Assembly: GCF_034702125.1 (NCBI RefSeq)
Contig: NC_085869.1
Span: forward strand, 19,693,177 to 19,757,176
Direction: 5' to 3'
Source of the DNA: Engraulis encrasicolus
Lineage: Eukaryota; Chordata; Actinopteri; Clupeiformes; Engraulidae
DNA length: 64,000 bases
Position 1 is the first letter of the stretch; each line of letters begins with the position of its first letter. Position numbers and translations under genes: made by a program. Shown one piece after another: positions 1 through 31,742 of this stretch. The notes beneath the pieces were generated by a model. It did not search any database. It worked only from the letters and a program-made list of their open reading frames with translations, and had not been told where the DNA came from.

Positions 1-7721
<7,721 letters not shown>

Positions 7722-8905
7722 ACTGTCTGTAGGGAAGAGGGGTGCAGTTTCCCCGCCGGGACTCGAAACACAGGAACCTTCTAGGGTACCAAACTGGGGC
7801 TCTTAAAGATACACCAAAGAGCCTGAGCCAGTTTGGTACGACTGGACGCCTGGGTTCAAGTCCAGTTGGGTCAAATAAATCTGCTCCCCTTCACTACACT
7901 GTCCCTCACAACCTTACCCTTACCCTCACCGCACCCTGCCTCCAAGACTCCAACACATGAAGGAATCACACAAATGTTATTTTGATAATGTCGACAGATT
8001 GATTCTGTCTGGTATTTTTTTGTTTCTTTGTTGCAAAAGACTTGGGTAAAAAAAAAAAATGTATGAAGGACCCTTTTCGGGTAGTAGTAAAGCTGCTGTC
8101 CACCTATTTGTGGATAGCGCCGTGCTAAAAAAGCTCACGTTCTTTCTTTCTTTCTTTTCTTCCTTGTTATGGTGGGTGTGGATAAATGGACCTTCATCTT
8201 CTTGCATGTCTTCCTCCCCATTTTTGTCGGGGGTTTGTTGAGAAAAACGCAGACTTTGCAGAGCAGATTTTGCAGAGTATCTCTTTATTTTGGAATAGCT
8301 TCGTAGCCGTAACCCCAGCATGTGTTCTCTGTTTCTCTTTCTTTTTTTTTTTTGAAAAAAAAAGGATTGTGAAGTTCAGTCATCATGACAGTGTTTTTAT
8401 TTTTTTATTATTATTTTATTATTTTGTCCCATGGATGTACAGTGCCGTAGCTCCTGATTTAACAGATTGGGCCATTTTTTTATTTTTTTTGTGAAACATT
8501 GTCTTCAGTTACCTGGATGTAATATATAACGTTAATTCAAATCAGTTGCCATAAGTTCTCTTGATAACCACTTCTCTTTGCCTCTTTTGATTTTTATATG
8601 CTGTGCCACTTCAAAAGGACCTCCTATTGAATCAGATAATAGTGACTATCTTTGCTATTTAAATCCACTCCAGTCGTGTTCGCCTCACCTCAAAGTCTAT
8701 TGCAGTCAGTCTCCAACATTATTTGTACAGTCCCTGATCTCAATGTCATGTTTTTTGTTTGGATTTGTGTTTTGGATTTAAGCATGGAAAACGTTAATTT
8801 ATTAAACTTTTTTTTTTCTTTTAGAAGTCTGTATGTACAGAGCCAGCTAATTGATTTGGTTGCACACAATAAAATAATCCATGTTTTGAGCCGTTTTTAA
8901 ATACA
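7722..8905 (+). other. CHN1: CHN1 3'UTR with polyadenylation signal
   Basis: A T-rich, ORF-free stretch follows the CHN1 stop codon. AATAAA is at 8868-8873 and is the best polyadenylation signal, giving a 3'UTR of about 1.2 kb. The poly(T) tracts at about 8340 and 8808 resemble regulatory 3'UTR sequence but no specific site is claimed. Confidence 0.7.
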
Positions 8906-9282
8906 AATGTCTTGGATCCTATTTTGTGGTTATTATTATTATGTCCATTCTACTGTTGTTAATGAACCTGCTGTGTTGCTTATTACGAGGAGAATGACCT
9001 TGACAAGCAGGACATGTGTGTTTGTCGTGTACATATTTAGAGTGACAACAAGGCACCTCTGTAAATGACACATACAACACGTGACCCCGCCCACGAGTCC
9101 CCTCAATCTGTGTGACTGCCACACTCGTTTGCCAAGAGGACGTCAGCGAGCTGACAGGACCTTGGGCGTTCTCGCTCCCCCCTTCTGAGAGGAGATTTTT
9201 TAATTGCTGAATACATATGCACGCACTGTCACTTGGGATTAAGTGCATTTTTGTGCTTTATGACACCACAGGCAAAGCCGTT

Positions 9283-9350
<68 letters not shown>
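9283..9350. repeat. (CT)n microsatellite
   Basis: Pure CT dinucleotide run of about 65 bp downstream of CHN1. Confidence 0.97.
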
Positions 9351-9352
<2 letters not shown>

Positions 9353-10796
9353 ACCGAGACACTGTCATGCCTTATCTCTCCCATTCCCGAATGTGTGCAT
9401 AAAATATTACCAGTTTATATTCTCTGGCTGCAAGTGAGGAAGAAGTAATGTGTTTAGTATCTCGTTTGCATCTCGACACTGTGATAATCACCAGGAAGAA
9501 AAGGCCTGCCTGTGATTGGCTGAAAAAAGAAGGAGACTATACCAGGCATTAACTACAGCTGGCATTTCCTAATTTGCCATGAAATCCTATTAAATCATGC
9601 ACCATTGTTCTCTGCAGTAATTGTGGAAACTGTGGCTTTGATGTCGTATTATTAAAAACCATAAAACCTGACAAGACCTGACCTTTCCAAGTTTACAGCC
9701 TGTCTGTCTCTCTCTACACTCTGCCCATGAATGCTAAAATCATGTTCGCTATTATGGGTGCACATATGGTTTGTGCTTAAAATATTTATCGGGGATTGCA
9801 TTTTATTGTTTCCCTGGAAGAAATGAAGAACTCAATTAGGCTGTCTTGAGGAGTAGTGAGCTTATGATTCCTTAAATGGACATAAGTAGTGTCAATTCAG
9901 TCAACATCTTCTGTTTTGGGACATATGATTTGTTAGTAGAAAATGCCTCTGAAAAATTGTCAGTCTGGTTTCAATATCACATTATTTATGCTGAATTGTG
10001 CAATGTGACCGTTCTTCATACATCATACTCAATTTATTGTGTAGAGAAAAAAAATGCAACCACAAAATGCTTTTCCTAATGCTTTTCCTCTAATGTGCAT
10101 GGCATCATTTTTCACCCAGTGATTATGGGATTGCTTTATGGTTTGGAATTTTATGGTGTCCCTGATCTGTAAGATTACTGACCTTTCTTTGTTGATTGAA
10201 CTGAGATGCAGCGACATTTCTGTGCACAGCGTGCTGACCTACATTACTAAATGCTAATGCACACTGAAATATTGAAATAGCGCCTGATTATTCACAGGAT
10301 GTTTTCCCTCCCCGGGTATATTTTCCTGTGTGTTAGATTCTGACACACATTCAAGAAAAAAAAACATGCTATTCTAGTTCGGTTTGAGGCATGTTTGTCG
10401 ATGGAATGGATAGAACATTTTTAGTCTGGCCATGTAACAGCCAAGTGCTACAAAACATGCTTTTCTACTGGCTAGTTATCATGTTCATATTTAGAGTGTG
10501 AACAACGCCTTCATGGTGAACTTGCCCATGGGCCTGCAGACAAGTGTGCGGACAAATGCAGAATGTGAAAGAATGCCAAGCATCTAACCTCTCTGACGGA
10601 CACTTCTATTTTTAAAAGAGAAAAAATGTTATGTAAAAATATCTTAGTAACGCACAGTAATCCCTGCCATGGACAGGATGATCTCCATAATCCCAGCTGT
10701 CACGGGCACATGCAAAAACAGAGCTCAGCTACCCCACCACTGGTGTACCAACTGCAGCCAGCTGATGTGCCTCACTCACTAATTATACAGCTTCTG

Positions 10797-10965
10797 TGGG
10801 TAGGGCTGCTGACAGCTTTGGCTGGGCCCGGGTCAAAGACATCTGAAAGAGCCCCAAACCCAATACATACAATGTAATGAGGATCCAATTCTGGGCCCCC
10901 TCCCTCCCTGGGCCCAGGACAAGTGACCCCTTTGTCCCCCAGTGTCAGCTTCCCTGTCTGTGGGT
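10797..10965. mobile_element. Dispersed GC-rich element family D, copy 1
   Basis: Begins GGGCTGCTGACAGCTTTGGC, includes CAATACATACAATGTAATG and CCTGGGCCCAGGA, and ends near TGTCAGCTTCCCTG. The same blocks occur inverted at 18830-19002 (AAGCTGTCAGCAGCCCT at the far end), so this is a repeat family. A related fragment lies near 19570-19610. Confidence 0.6.
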
Positions 10966-11563
10966 ACACGGCAAAACAACACTCGGTAGACTTGGAACGA
11001 AAGACCCCTTGTCCTCAGTCTCTTTCTCTTCTTCTCTTCCTTGTGCTCTTTCATCTTTTTGCCCATGCCTTTCTTTGTGTTTTTGGAAGGAAGGGGGCAC
11101 AGCTTATTGTGTAGGATTTTGTGGTGGAGGGTGGGGTGGGAGGGGGTACATGGGGTTTTATTGTGGCATAAAGGGACCGTGCGAGCCAGCTGCCAGGGCA
11201 TGAAGCAGGGTGAGTGAACACTCTGAATAGGCCGCCATTCCTCACAAGCACCCAAGGTCGAACGGCTTCATTTTGTCTGCTACGGGGGGGTGGGCATGTG
11301 TAGACTCAGGTGCTCTCTATCTCTCTATCTCTCTCTCTCTAAGCAGGATTTGGACTACAAGCAAAAGGCCTGATGGGGGCCGGGCAGCGATCTTAATTCA
11401 GCCGTCGTCTGAAGGTACCACTGGCCTCTAAAGAAGATGAATGAGGTGCAGGATGTGTCTGGATGACTCGCTGGCTGGCTGGAGTGAGAGAGTGGGGGGT
11501 GTCTGATGGGGGAAATGGAGTCGTCTGTCCCTATCATGGTCTCTTCAGGGAAAGGAGGAGGGC

Positions 11564-11738
<175 letters not shown>

Positions 11739-12219
11739 ATCCAGGAACAAGACACGGCTGCTGTGTGCCAGACATCTGAAACCTGAGGTGCTGAGCTGAG
11801 GGTGTCACAATTGTGAGGTATTCACAACCAAATGTTTAACCTCAATAAATCGAAACGATAGACACAGATCATTCATCAGCAACAATTAAAGATCAATTTT
11901 ATAGCACTGAAATCACCTTATCACACCAAAAAACTGGTGCTATAAGATACCTCTCTGAATAAGTGAGTTGTCAAAGGGCTGGCGCCTGAATGAAAAGGAA
12001 CTGCACTGACAAAGCACCAAAGCAGGTAGTCAGTGTTAGTGTTTCCTTTATTTGGGCCGTCAAGATGATATATTGGTGGTGTAGCCGAGAGGACTATGGG
12101 GTCCAGTGAGGGGCTTCATGAATGTGTGACACATGAGCTGGCAGGCTGCCTGGCACCTCTGAGGGATGGCATGTGTGGGGATGAGGGAAGGGCTTCACCC
12201 AGATCCCCTCTCACAGTCA

Positions 12220-12395
12220 CAGTTGTCACTCGGGGAGTATAGAGTCACGGCCGGGCACTAGTAGCACAGTTAACACAGAGAAACGCAGAGACACAGAGTC
12301 GTGCTATTGTCTGCAATGGGACGCATTTAAATGGACGCCTCTTCGCTTCTTCGCTTCTCTTCTCTTTGAGATGACGATGAAAAGCTGATCAGTTG
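12220..12395 (+). promoter_or_regulatory. CHRNA1: Candidate CHRNA1 promoter with E-boxes
   Basis: CAGTTG (CANNTG E-box) is at 12220-12225 and again at 12390-12395, the latter 45 bp before the ATG. Muscle AChR subunit genes are driven by myogenic bHLH factors through proximal E-boxes, so the position fits. The motif is short and expected by chance, no TATA box is evident, and the core CAGCTG/CACCTG form is absent. Confidence 0.3.
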
Positions 12396-12440
12396 TTCTT
12401 GAGGGAGAATTAATCTGAGGAGGAGGAACAACAAGGCATC

Positions 12441-24399
<11,959 letters not shown>

Positions 24400-25230
24400 A
24401 ACAGGCTGCCCTCCGTCAACTTTCTGCAAAGCATTCAAAAAAGATTACATTGACTTGGGGTGGGAGAGGGTGTGTGAATTCCTCAATGTTAGTTTTTTGA
24501 AAAAAAAATATTGATATATTTCTGTAGATATGTAGCCAAGTTTGTACAGACCAACTTGTTAGTGTTCCTTGCTTTGGGTGTCAGTAATGGCAGGCAGGCA
24601 TTTTTATTTGTACTACTAGACGATATAAACTAGCTTTAGAATGTTCACAGTAACAGGAAATTCAGATGCATCAAGGAAATATGATCCTTAAAATGCATGG
24701 GATTCATAAAATGTCTGTTTAGTTCAATCCCACCAACTCAGGACAGGACCTACTGCTAATCACACATACAGACCGCAGGGGATGAACCTTACAGCAGAGT
24801 TCATAGGGACGTGACTGTACATAACTTTTCAAAACCCTTCCCTATGGTAAACCAAGGCTTTCAGTAATGACATCCCTTACTGTGAATTAAGGCAGGCGTT
24901 AGAAATTCAGCTGATTAAAACAATCCATAAATAAATAAAATGGCAGGGCAATATTTGGGGTGGGAAATGTTTTTGGTTTGCAGTTTATCCACAGTGGAGG
25001 TTGTTAAAAATCTTGTTCTTGGCATCTTTGCATTGCTTTAGGGCATTTGGTGTATATTTATACATGTATCTCTGCTGGAATGTAAAACTGATACGGTATT
25101 ACTTTGTAAACTCCAATGCAAGGTTATCTCTATGTGTATGATTTTAACTCATTATTTAAAATATACTGTCTTCCGTTAAAAATGCATAACCCTTTTGTTA
25201 ATGGAATAAATAATATATTTGAAATAACAC
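24400..25230 (+). other. CHRNA1: CHRNA1 3'UTR with polyadenylation signal
   Basis: No ORF follows the stop codon. AATAAA at 25205-25210 in an AT-rich context is the likely signal, giving a 3'UTR of about 830 nt. Confidence 0.7.
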
Positions 25231-26161
25231 TTGGACTTGGACATCCAACTCACTAATTGTGTTGCATTGGCAACATCTTAGTGTATTTCATTTGCTGTCT
25301 GAACCTGATGCACCACAAGTGTTGCTCAAGATGGCGAATAAGGAAATGAGTGAGTCAGAAGAGGCACAAGAGTCATGCCTGTGTGACACTAAGTGTGCTG
25401 CGCGGTCTGGAAACTTTGATTGACCTCCACACTTACTAGAGCATTGCGGAGCGCTGAAGGGGGTCTTATGAAACAGAGCAAGGGGGTAAGTATCTGCACA
25501 GATGTTTGCTTTTTGCTTGGGAAGTGTTTTTGAGGGGTAGCTGAAGAGAGATGTGAACCTTTTTTTTAACTGATGACTACAGAAATGTAAAAAAAAATGT
25601 ATGAAGCTATAACCTTTATGTAGGTTTAGGCCAAAGACTAGCAAAGTCACATCATCTCTCTTTTACCAATTGTAGCAACGTGTACATATCAAATTCATTC
25701 CCATCCACCATCCACTTTACTGTATTTTATCTGCATCTTTGTTGGGGTCTACATGGGCTAAAATACTGTATGACCAGTAATGGAAGCTAAAGGGAGTTCA
25801 GCCAGTCCATATAAAGTCCATATAAAGTCCATAGATTAACCCAAAAAACATCCATCAACTGAAGTGGATTAACCCTGTGAAATAATCTGGAAACAGTTGG
25901 GAGGGTTTATAAAGGATTTTTAAAAATAATATGCAAATCATAAAATAGCGCCAGAGTAGAGTGTTTATAGGGGCCTTCACTCATTGAGATACACACTACT
26001 CTTAATGGATGAGTAATAGCAAGCTCCAACTGTAAACTAGCTTGAGGGAAACAGTACATGTCAAAAAAGTCTCGTTTTCACAGAAATAATTGTCAACAAA
26101 GACAGTGTTACTGAATCTAAAATGAATTGAATTTGTTTTCTTCTGAGATCTGTCTGTCTGT

Positions 26162-26192
<31 letters not shown>

Positions 26193-26644
26193 CCGTGCGT
26201 GCTAGCCCTTCTGAACTGGGTGTTCTTTTTCTAAATTACAGTGTCACATGTGAAAACATGGTCATCTTTCTTTATCAGAGCATATTGAGAAAACAGTATA
26301 CATACATATGTAGAGGCAGTCTAGAAGCTTTTGGTGAACACAACAAAGGGGATGTGTGAGCAGAGCAGTGCAGTGGTCGTGTAGTTTGACGAGTGCCAGA
26401 CAGGACTTTGATACAGATGGCTGGTTTGTGAAGGGCTGAGGTGGGGTATGGGGTACGGGGTACGGGTACGGACGGTCACCGCTGCATAATTTGGATGGAG
26501 ACAGGCAGGCAGGCAGGTCGGCACTGAGGGGGGAAAGCCAAGGAGAGTTTTTGGCAGTGTGCTGTGCTCCCTTATCTGTGGACATACCTTGAAGCCTGTT
26601 ATGTGGCTGAATATTGGTGTCAAGTCAATTCCTTTTTATTCCTG

Positions 26645-26687
<43 letters not shown>

Positions 26688-27257
26688 GGAACGTTACAAC
26701 ATAAGCAGTGTTTGGATTTGCATGAGAATATGTACGTGCGTCAGCTGCACAGGATGTGAAATGAAAAAAGATAAATCACAAAAAAGCAAATCATTAGCAA
26801 TCAGTTATATATTGTGGCTGTGATTCGGCACACCCTTCTCCCTTGTCCTGTTATATTTTTTTATTGGAATAACATCAGGGTAGTAAAAATAATATTGGAG
26901 TTGAAAGGCTAAAATCTGAAATGTCATATAAATCTGACTTGCTCCTATTGACCACATAACATCTGGTTATCCCACAAACATGTTTGTTTTATGGGGCATT
27001 GATACGGATGTGGAAAAAAAAAAGTCATATAAATTCATGATGGGTATAAAAAGATATTCGGAGGAGGTCATGCAGCTGCTGTCTCACATGATGTATGTGT
27101 TTATTTTCATATCTGACTCCCATCTGACAACACGGTTTAGTCTCAGAAAGACAGGGAGAGGACCCAGAGACAGAAAGAGAGAGCAACACACGAGGGTGTA
27201 AGAGAGAGAGAGAGAGAGAGAGAGAGCGGAAGAGAGAAGGGAGTCTGAGAAGAAGAG
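25231..27257. other. Intergenic region and WIPF1 5' flank
   Basis: No supported gene. Contains a (CTGT)n(CTGC)n run at 26150-26195 and (AT)n at 26650-26685. A GA-rich stretch at 27150-27257 probably includes WIPF1 5'UTR. The minus-strand ORFs of 100-120 codons here have no recognisable family features. Confidence 0.6.
26650..26685. repeat. (AT)n microsatellite
   Basis: About 36 bp of pure AT alternation in the CHRNA1-WIPF1 spacer. Confidence 0.95.
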
Positions 27258-30200
27258 ATGCCAGTCCCACCTCCACCTCCAGCTCCCCCTCCTCCTCCCA
27301 CATTCGCTCTGGTAAGCCTCAGTAGCACAGTCACTATGTTTACATGATGTTTTTCATTCAGAATTTATCATTCAGTATTATAGTTCAGTCAAATTTACTT
27401 TGATCTTTCCTTTAATTCCGAATTAAGAGGTGTTTACATGAGTTTTCAAAGTGGAATTAAGCTGTATTCAGAATTAAAGTGAGTTACTTCCGAATGAAAT
27501 GTCTCATATAAACGTAGCCAATGAAACAATTGCTGTCATCACCTCACACCTGGCAACACCTATCGATGTACAGCTCAGTTTGATTCAAAAACATACCTTT
27601 CATTTACCATTGATGTACAGTATTTGTTCTTCAGTATTTGTTATGTGCTAATTTGTGTCACTCTACACACACTAAATCTAGTTCAAGAAATACAATTGAT
27701 GCACAAATCAGAATGTAACGTGTGGCAACCCTGAATTGGAAACCACTACACAGCCTAATCCACTCCCAAGCATTCATATTAGCTATTCACTAAATATACT
27801 GATTCTTAATTAGCATAGTAGGAGAAAAAAATCATTTAAATAATGATTTTAACCACACATGTGGAATAAGAGGTATTTGGACTGTGGCCTCTGTAACCTG
27901 GTTGCCCATCGCAGTCAATACATGTAGTCTCCAGATGCTTTGTTTTAAATTGTCACTTTAGAGACACCTAGTGGCCACAAATTGCCATCAAATAAATCAT
28001 GAATTTACTGACTGACTGCCTCTGCGATCGGGATGACTACAGGCCAACACAGAGAAGCCCTCACTGAACAAGTCCGAACAGAGAGGAAGAAATGCTTTGC
28101 TATCAGACATCTCTAAAGGGAAACGACTTAAGAAGGCTATCACGAATGACAGAAGTGCTCCAGTTGTTGACAGTGAGTAGTATCCTACATGTACTTTCTT
28201 ACCTGTGTTATAGCTCCTTGTCTTGTTTTCTGTTGTTTGAAATTGTTCCTATGCTGGTGAGACAGTATGTAACCCCTCTGTGAACGCTGTGTACAGAGCC
28301 CAGACAAAGCATCACATCAACAACGAATAAAACTGAAAGGCCTCCCTTTAGCAGCGGAGCACACTCTGCTCAGAGAACACTTCACCAAAGCAATGTGGCC
28401 GATCTGAAATCCCTGCAGCACAAAGATAATGGTATGGCAATCATGTATTCACCCATATAATTGGTAACACTTTATATTCATGTGTGCTTATAAAGCATTA
28501 ATAACAGTAATTAATGAACAAATGATGCAGAAAGCATTAACAAGTGTTTGTAAATGACTAATAATACTCTGTTAAAAGATTTGTGATATCGTGAACAAAT
28601 GATTTGTGCATATTTTATAAAGTATGAACAAAATGTAGCTAATAATAAAAACATTTGTTAACGTCATTAGTTAATTGATTATGAAGTCTTTATAAGCAGA
28701 CATTAATATAAAGTGTTACCATATAATTTATAATATAACTTCATTATGATTCCATTCATTTGACTATTTAAGAAAACACGCATGTAAATTAAGTCATATT
28801 ATTTTGTTGTGTCTCTGTGGTCAAAAGGAAAGAATGCCCTCGCTGTGCATGAGGTCTCCAAAACAGCTCTTGGTGGCCACAACAAGGCAAAGGTTCCCCT
28901 GGCGCTACCTCATGGGCATGGCCACACACGCTCGCTGTCCGTCCCCCAGCTGGCCTTACTGCCCTCCAGGCATCCCAGCGGCCTCCCCCCTCTCAAAACA
29001 CAGACTTCTCTACCACCTCCACCGCCCCCGCACACCACCAGCCGGCCCCCGCTACCCAGACACCTCAGTGTTGATAACGCAGCTCAGTGCTGCCCTCTGC
29101 CTGTGCCCAAGGAGAAGACGAAGACGACGTCCTCTCGGCTACCACAGTGGCCTCCCCGGCCCCCTGCTCTGCCTAGCAAGCCTGCCAACACCACCACCAC
29201 CACCACCACCACTGTGTGCCGAACAATAACTCACAGGGCTAACCTGCCTTCTCTGTCGTCCGTGGCCCAGGAGGAGCAGAGGCGGTCTCCGCGACCCCCT
29301 AAGAAGAGCCAGTCCTTTGGAGGACACGACCGGCCTCCTCCTGTGCACTCACGGCCTCTGCCACCTTTGCCCAATGACAGGCCTGTCCCCGGCCCCGGAG
29401 CCAGCTTAGGTAGGTGTGTTTGTGGAAAATCTGAAACATGACAAGAGACGGAGAAATCAACTTGAGAAGGTCCATTCATGCACTGCGTAGGCCTATTGGT
29501 TTTCTTCTATGTTCTTATAAAAGCGAATTAGCTAATACTTTTGAGGATCAGTATAGCCAGGCTGTGCCCTCCTAGTGACGCAACACCTTTACTGTTGCTT
29601 CTAGTCAGGCCTAGCCTGGTACTGACCATCCCATAATACTTAAATTTAATTAGAAAATGAAATTTCAATTTATAGGATGGTCAGTAGCAGGCTAAGTCAG
29701 GCCAGGAGCAATACAAATATGGTTTCTGAGCTCCTGAAAAATCTTAAACTGCTCCCACTTTGTCGGGAAGCAAGCAACCATTTGCAAACCAAGGGAGGCG
29801 GGTCAACCATGCCGTTTTGGAAATGTTAATTGTTATGCTCTTGGTCAGACCAAGTCTCAAAGAGATTTGAAAGTCGATGATAATCAGGCTAGGAACAGCA
29901 TTCCCATTAGGACCAGGTGGTTCAACTGAATTTGTAACCGTAGAATGGCAGGGCCTGACCTTTCTGATGAGGGTCTCTGCAATTTCCTAATCCACTAACT
30001 GTATGCAAACAGCAACGATTGAAGAGTACAGGTGATGATACACAGGGGAATTGAGCACTTTTCTGGACAACAATAACATAGGATGCTATTTGCAGAGTTG
30101 TATAAAGTAGAAGTACTCTTACAGATGTTATTACAGCACTATTAGTGTGATATTACAAAGTTGAAACCATGTATCATACCACGAGTGTTGTAATCTGTAA

Positions 30201-31742
30201 GAGTAGGCCTACCTCTACTTTTACTTAATACAACTCTGGTTATTTGGACTGTTTATCGCTATACCACTATATTGTCAAGAGAAATTGGATCAGCATTTTT
30301 TCCCATCAGAAACAAATAGCCAATCATGATGTTGCCTGGCAACAAATGCTCAAAAAGTTGCCTTGTGTATCATTACATGTAGGATATTGAGCTAACATTA
30401 TTCTCTCTGCTTACACAAAGAGGCAACCTTGGGACCACCACTCCCACCTAACAAGCCAACCCTTAGAGGCCTGCCGCTACCCACCAGTGAAAACACTGCT
30501 GTCAACTCCCACAATCACAATACAGGTACTGTCACACAAAAATATGTTGGGTACGACTTTAGAATAACTATCCCTAAAAAGCTTTATTAACATGTATCAA
30601 TGAGCTGATCATAAACAAAACACTTACGAAAGTTTGTAAATGATTAAGAACCAAACTATGACTGCAGAGTGGAGTGGGAATCAACATCTACTGGATGAGT
30701 TTTGCATGTGTTTGCCTACCAAAATACTGTACTTTTATATCCAGTGGTTTCATGCCTTCTGGTCTTTGAAGGAGTATCATCCAGGACCGACACGACTCTG
30801 CTGTGTCTGTTGTGTTAACATAGAATTTCTTTGTTGATAATTAGTTCATTATTTATAAAGTGCTTGTAATGCTTTATAGGGGTAGTTATTATTCTGAAGG
30901 GTTATCTCCTGAATTAATACATCAGCATTTTTAAGAACGATTCGTTTATTCAAGTTAATAGTTGACCTCCTCTCCACTATGCTTTGATAGTCTTAGCTCA
31001 ACAGCAGCACACGTGCACATACCTACTGATACATTTATTGACATGAAACAATAAAAGTGTGTTTGCTTAATCTGGCTGTTTTATATGGTGGTAAAGTTAC
31101 AGGTTATTACCTCAACCTCACAGTGAACAGTTTATTAGCTCCACCTCACAGTGAACCTCCCTCCACATCCCTCTGTCACAGAGTCGTGGGAGGACAGGTT
31201 CACTTTCCACCATGTGACTGAATTGCCCCAGCCTGAGGCCTATGTACCTGGCCCTAAGACCTACCCCAGCAGCTTTGTGAAGAGGCATCCTAAAGGTGAT
31301 GTTACATTGATTTCTCATATGGCTGGATCCTATATGACTTTACAAAAAGTTAATTTGTGGCTGTAGATTGAGGGGCAGAATCAAACCAAGATCTGTTTAA
31401 AAAAATAAAAATAAAAATAAATAAAGAGACTGATGGGAGAGATATGTGTTGGTGACGTGCCCATAATGCATTTGCCCACATAATAAAATATAAACAGTTT
31501 GTTGTTTTACTTTTAAATCAAGTTAAGTACCAATGATATTTATAAGTCTCATTTGAACATTTTAAAGGATAGGCCTACTAGTAGGGCTCTACCTGCTGTT
31601 CAACCAAAATCTGCTTTTCATTTGTTTGCTTATTTTCCTTTCCAGATACTTGTTTGTGTATGTTGATCTTACTTCATCTGTTTTTGTACTTACAGGAAAA
31701 AGGGGAGGATCTCCACTCTTACCTCCAGTAAATATTATATGA
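27258..31742 (+). CDS. WIPF1: WASP-interacting protein (WIP)
   Basis: WIP binds actin, profilin and the WH1 domain of WASP/N-WASP, stabilising them and linking them to actin assembly. Seven exons: 27258-27311, 28043-28172, 28297-28431, 28828-29409, 30421-30525, 31182-31295, 31696-31742 (TGA); all phases fit, 388 aa. Exon 1 is the N-terminal polyproline profilin site (MPVPPPPPAPPPPPTFAL). Exon 2 is the WH2/verprolin actin-binding region, with GRNALLSDISKGKRLKKAI and NDRSAP. Exon 4 is proline-rich with several PPPPP stretches and an eight-threonine run from an ACC repeat. Exon 6 carries the WASP-binding motif (ESWEDRFTFHHVTELPQPEA). The mammalian protein is about 500 aa; the glycine-rich block after WH2 is absent here. 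The N terminus and WH2 fit WIPF1 better than WIPF2/3, and synteny agrees. Confidence 0.94.
27335..27522 (-). mobile_element. MITE family H, copy 1
   Basis: Palindromic, AATTCCGAATTAA-rich element with ends CTATGTTTACATGATG and CATATAAACGTAGCC. It matches the reverse complement of 41097-41288. In WIPF1 intron 1, 24 bp after the donor. Confidence 0.75.
28463..28720. mobile_element. hAT-like MITE with perfect 8-bp TSD
   Basis: Ends GGTAACACTTTATATT and AATATAAAGTGTTACC are perfect inverted repeats. ATATAATT flanks both sides (28455-28462 and 28721-28728). No coding capacity. In WIPF1 intron 3. Confidence 0.92.
30031..30376. mobile_element. MITE family I, copy 1 (interrupted)
   Basis: Left part GGTGATGATACACAGGGGAA then GAGCACTTTTCTGGACAACA. 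Right part GGCAACAAATGCTCAAAAAG then TTGCCTTGTGTATCATTACA. Same design as 48543-48755. Another MITE (30093-30238) has inserted within it. Confidence 0.65.
30093..30238. mobile_element. Nested MITE with 8-bp TSD
   Basis: CAGAGTTGTATAAAGTAGAA at the left pairs with TACTTAATACAACTCTG at the right. CTTACAG/CTGTAAG form inner pairs. Flanks GCTATTTG and GTTATTTG differ at one position. Confidence 0.85.

Noticed and set aside
10833..11255. Overlapping 100-140 codon frames on both strands near 11 kb
   Set aside because: They cover a GC-rich dispersed element and CT/GA-rich DNA and show no domain features.
25288..25650. 120-codon minus-strand frame downstream of CHRNA1
   Set aside because: No motif, no splice pattern and no similarity recognised; composition is that of ordinary non-coding DNA.
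28804..29229. Alternative 141-codon frame in WIPF1 exon 4
   Set aside because: Out of frame with the neighbouring exons. The 28828-29409 frame joins both sides and has WIP-like proline motifs.
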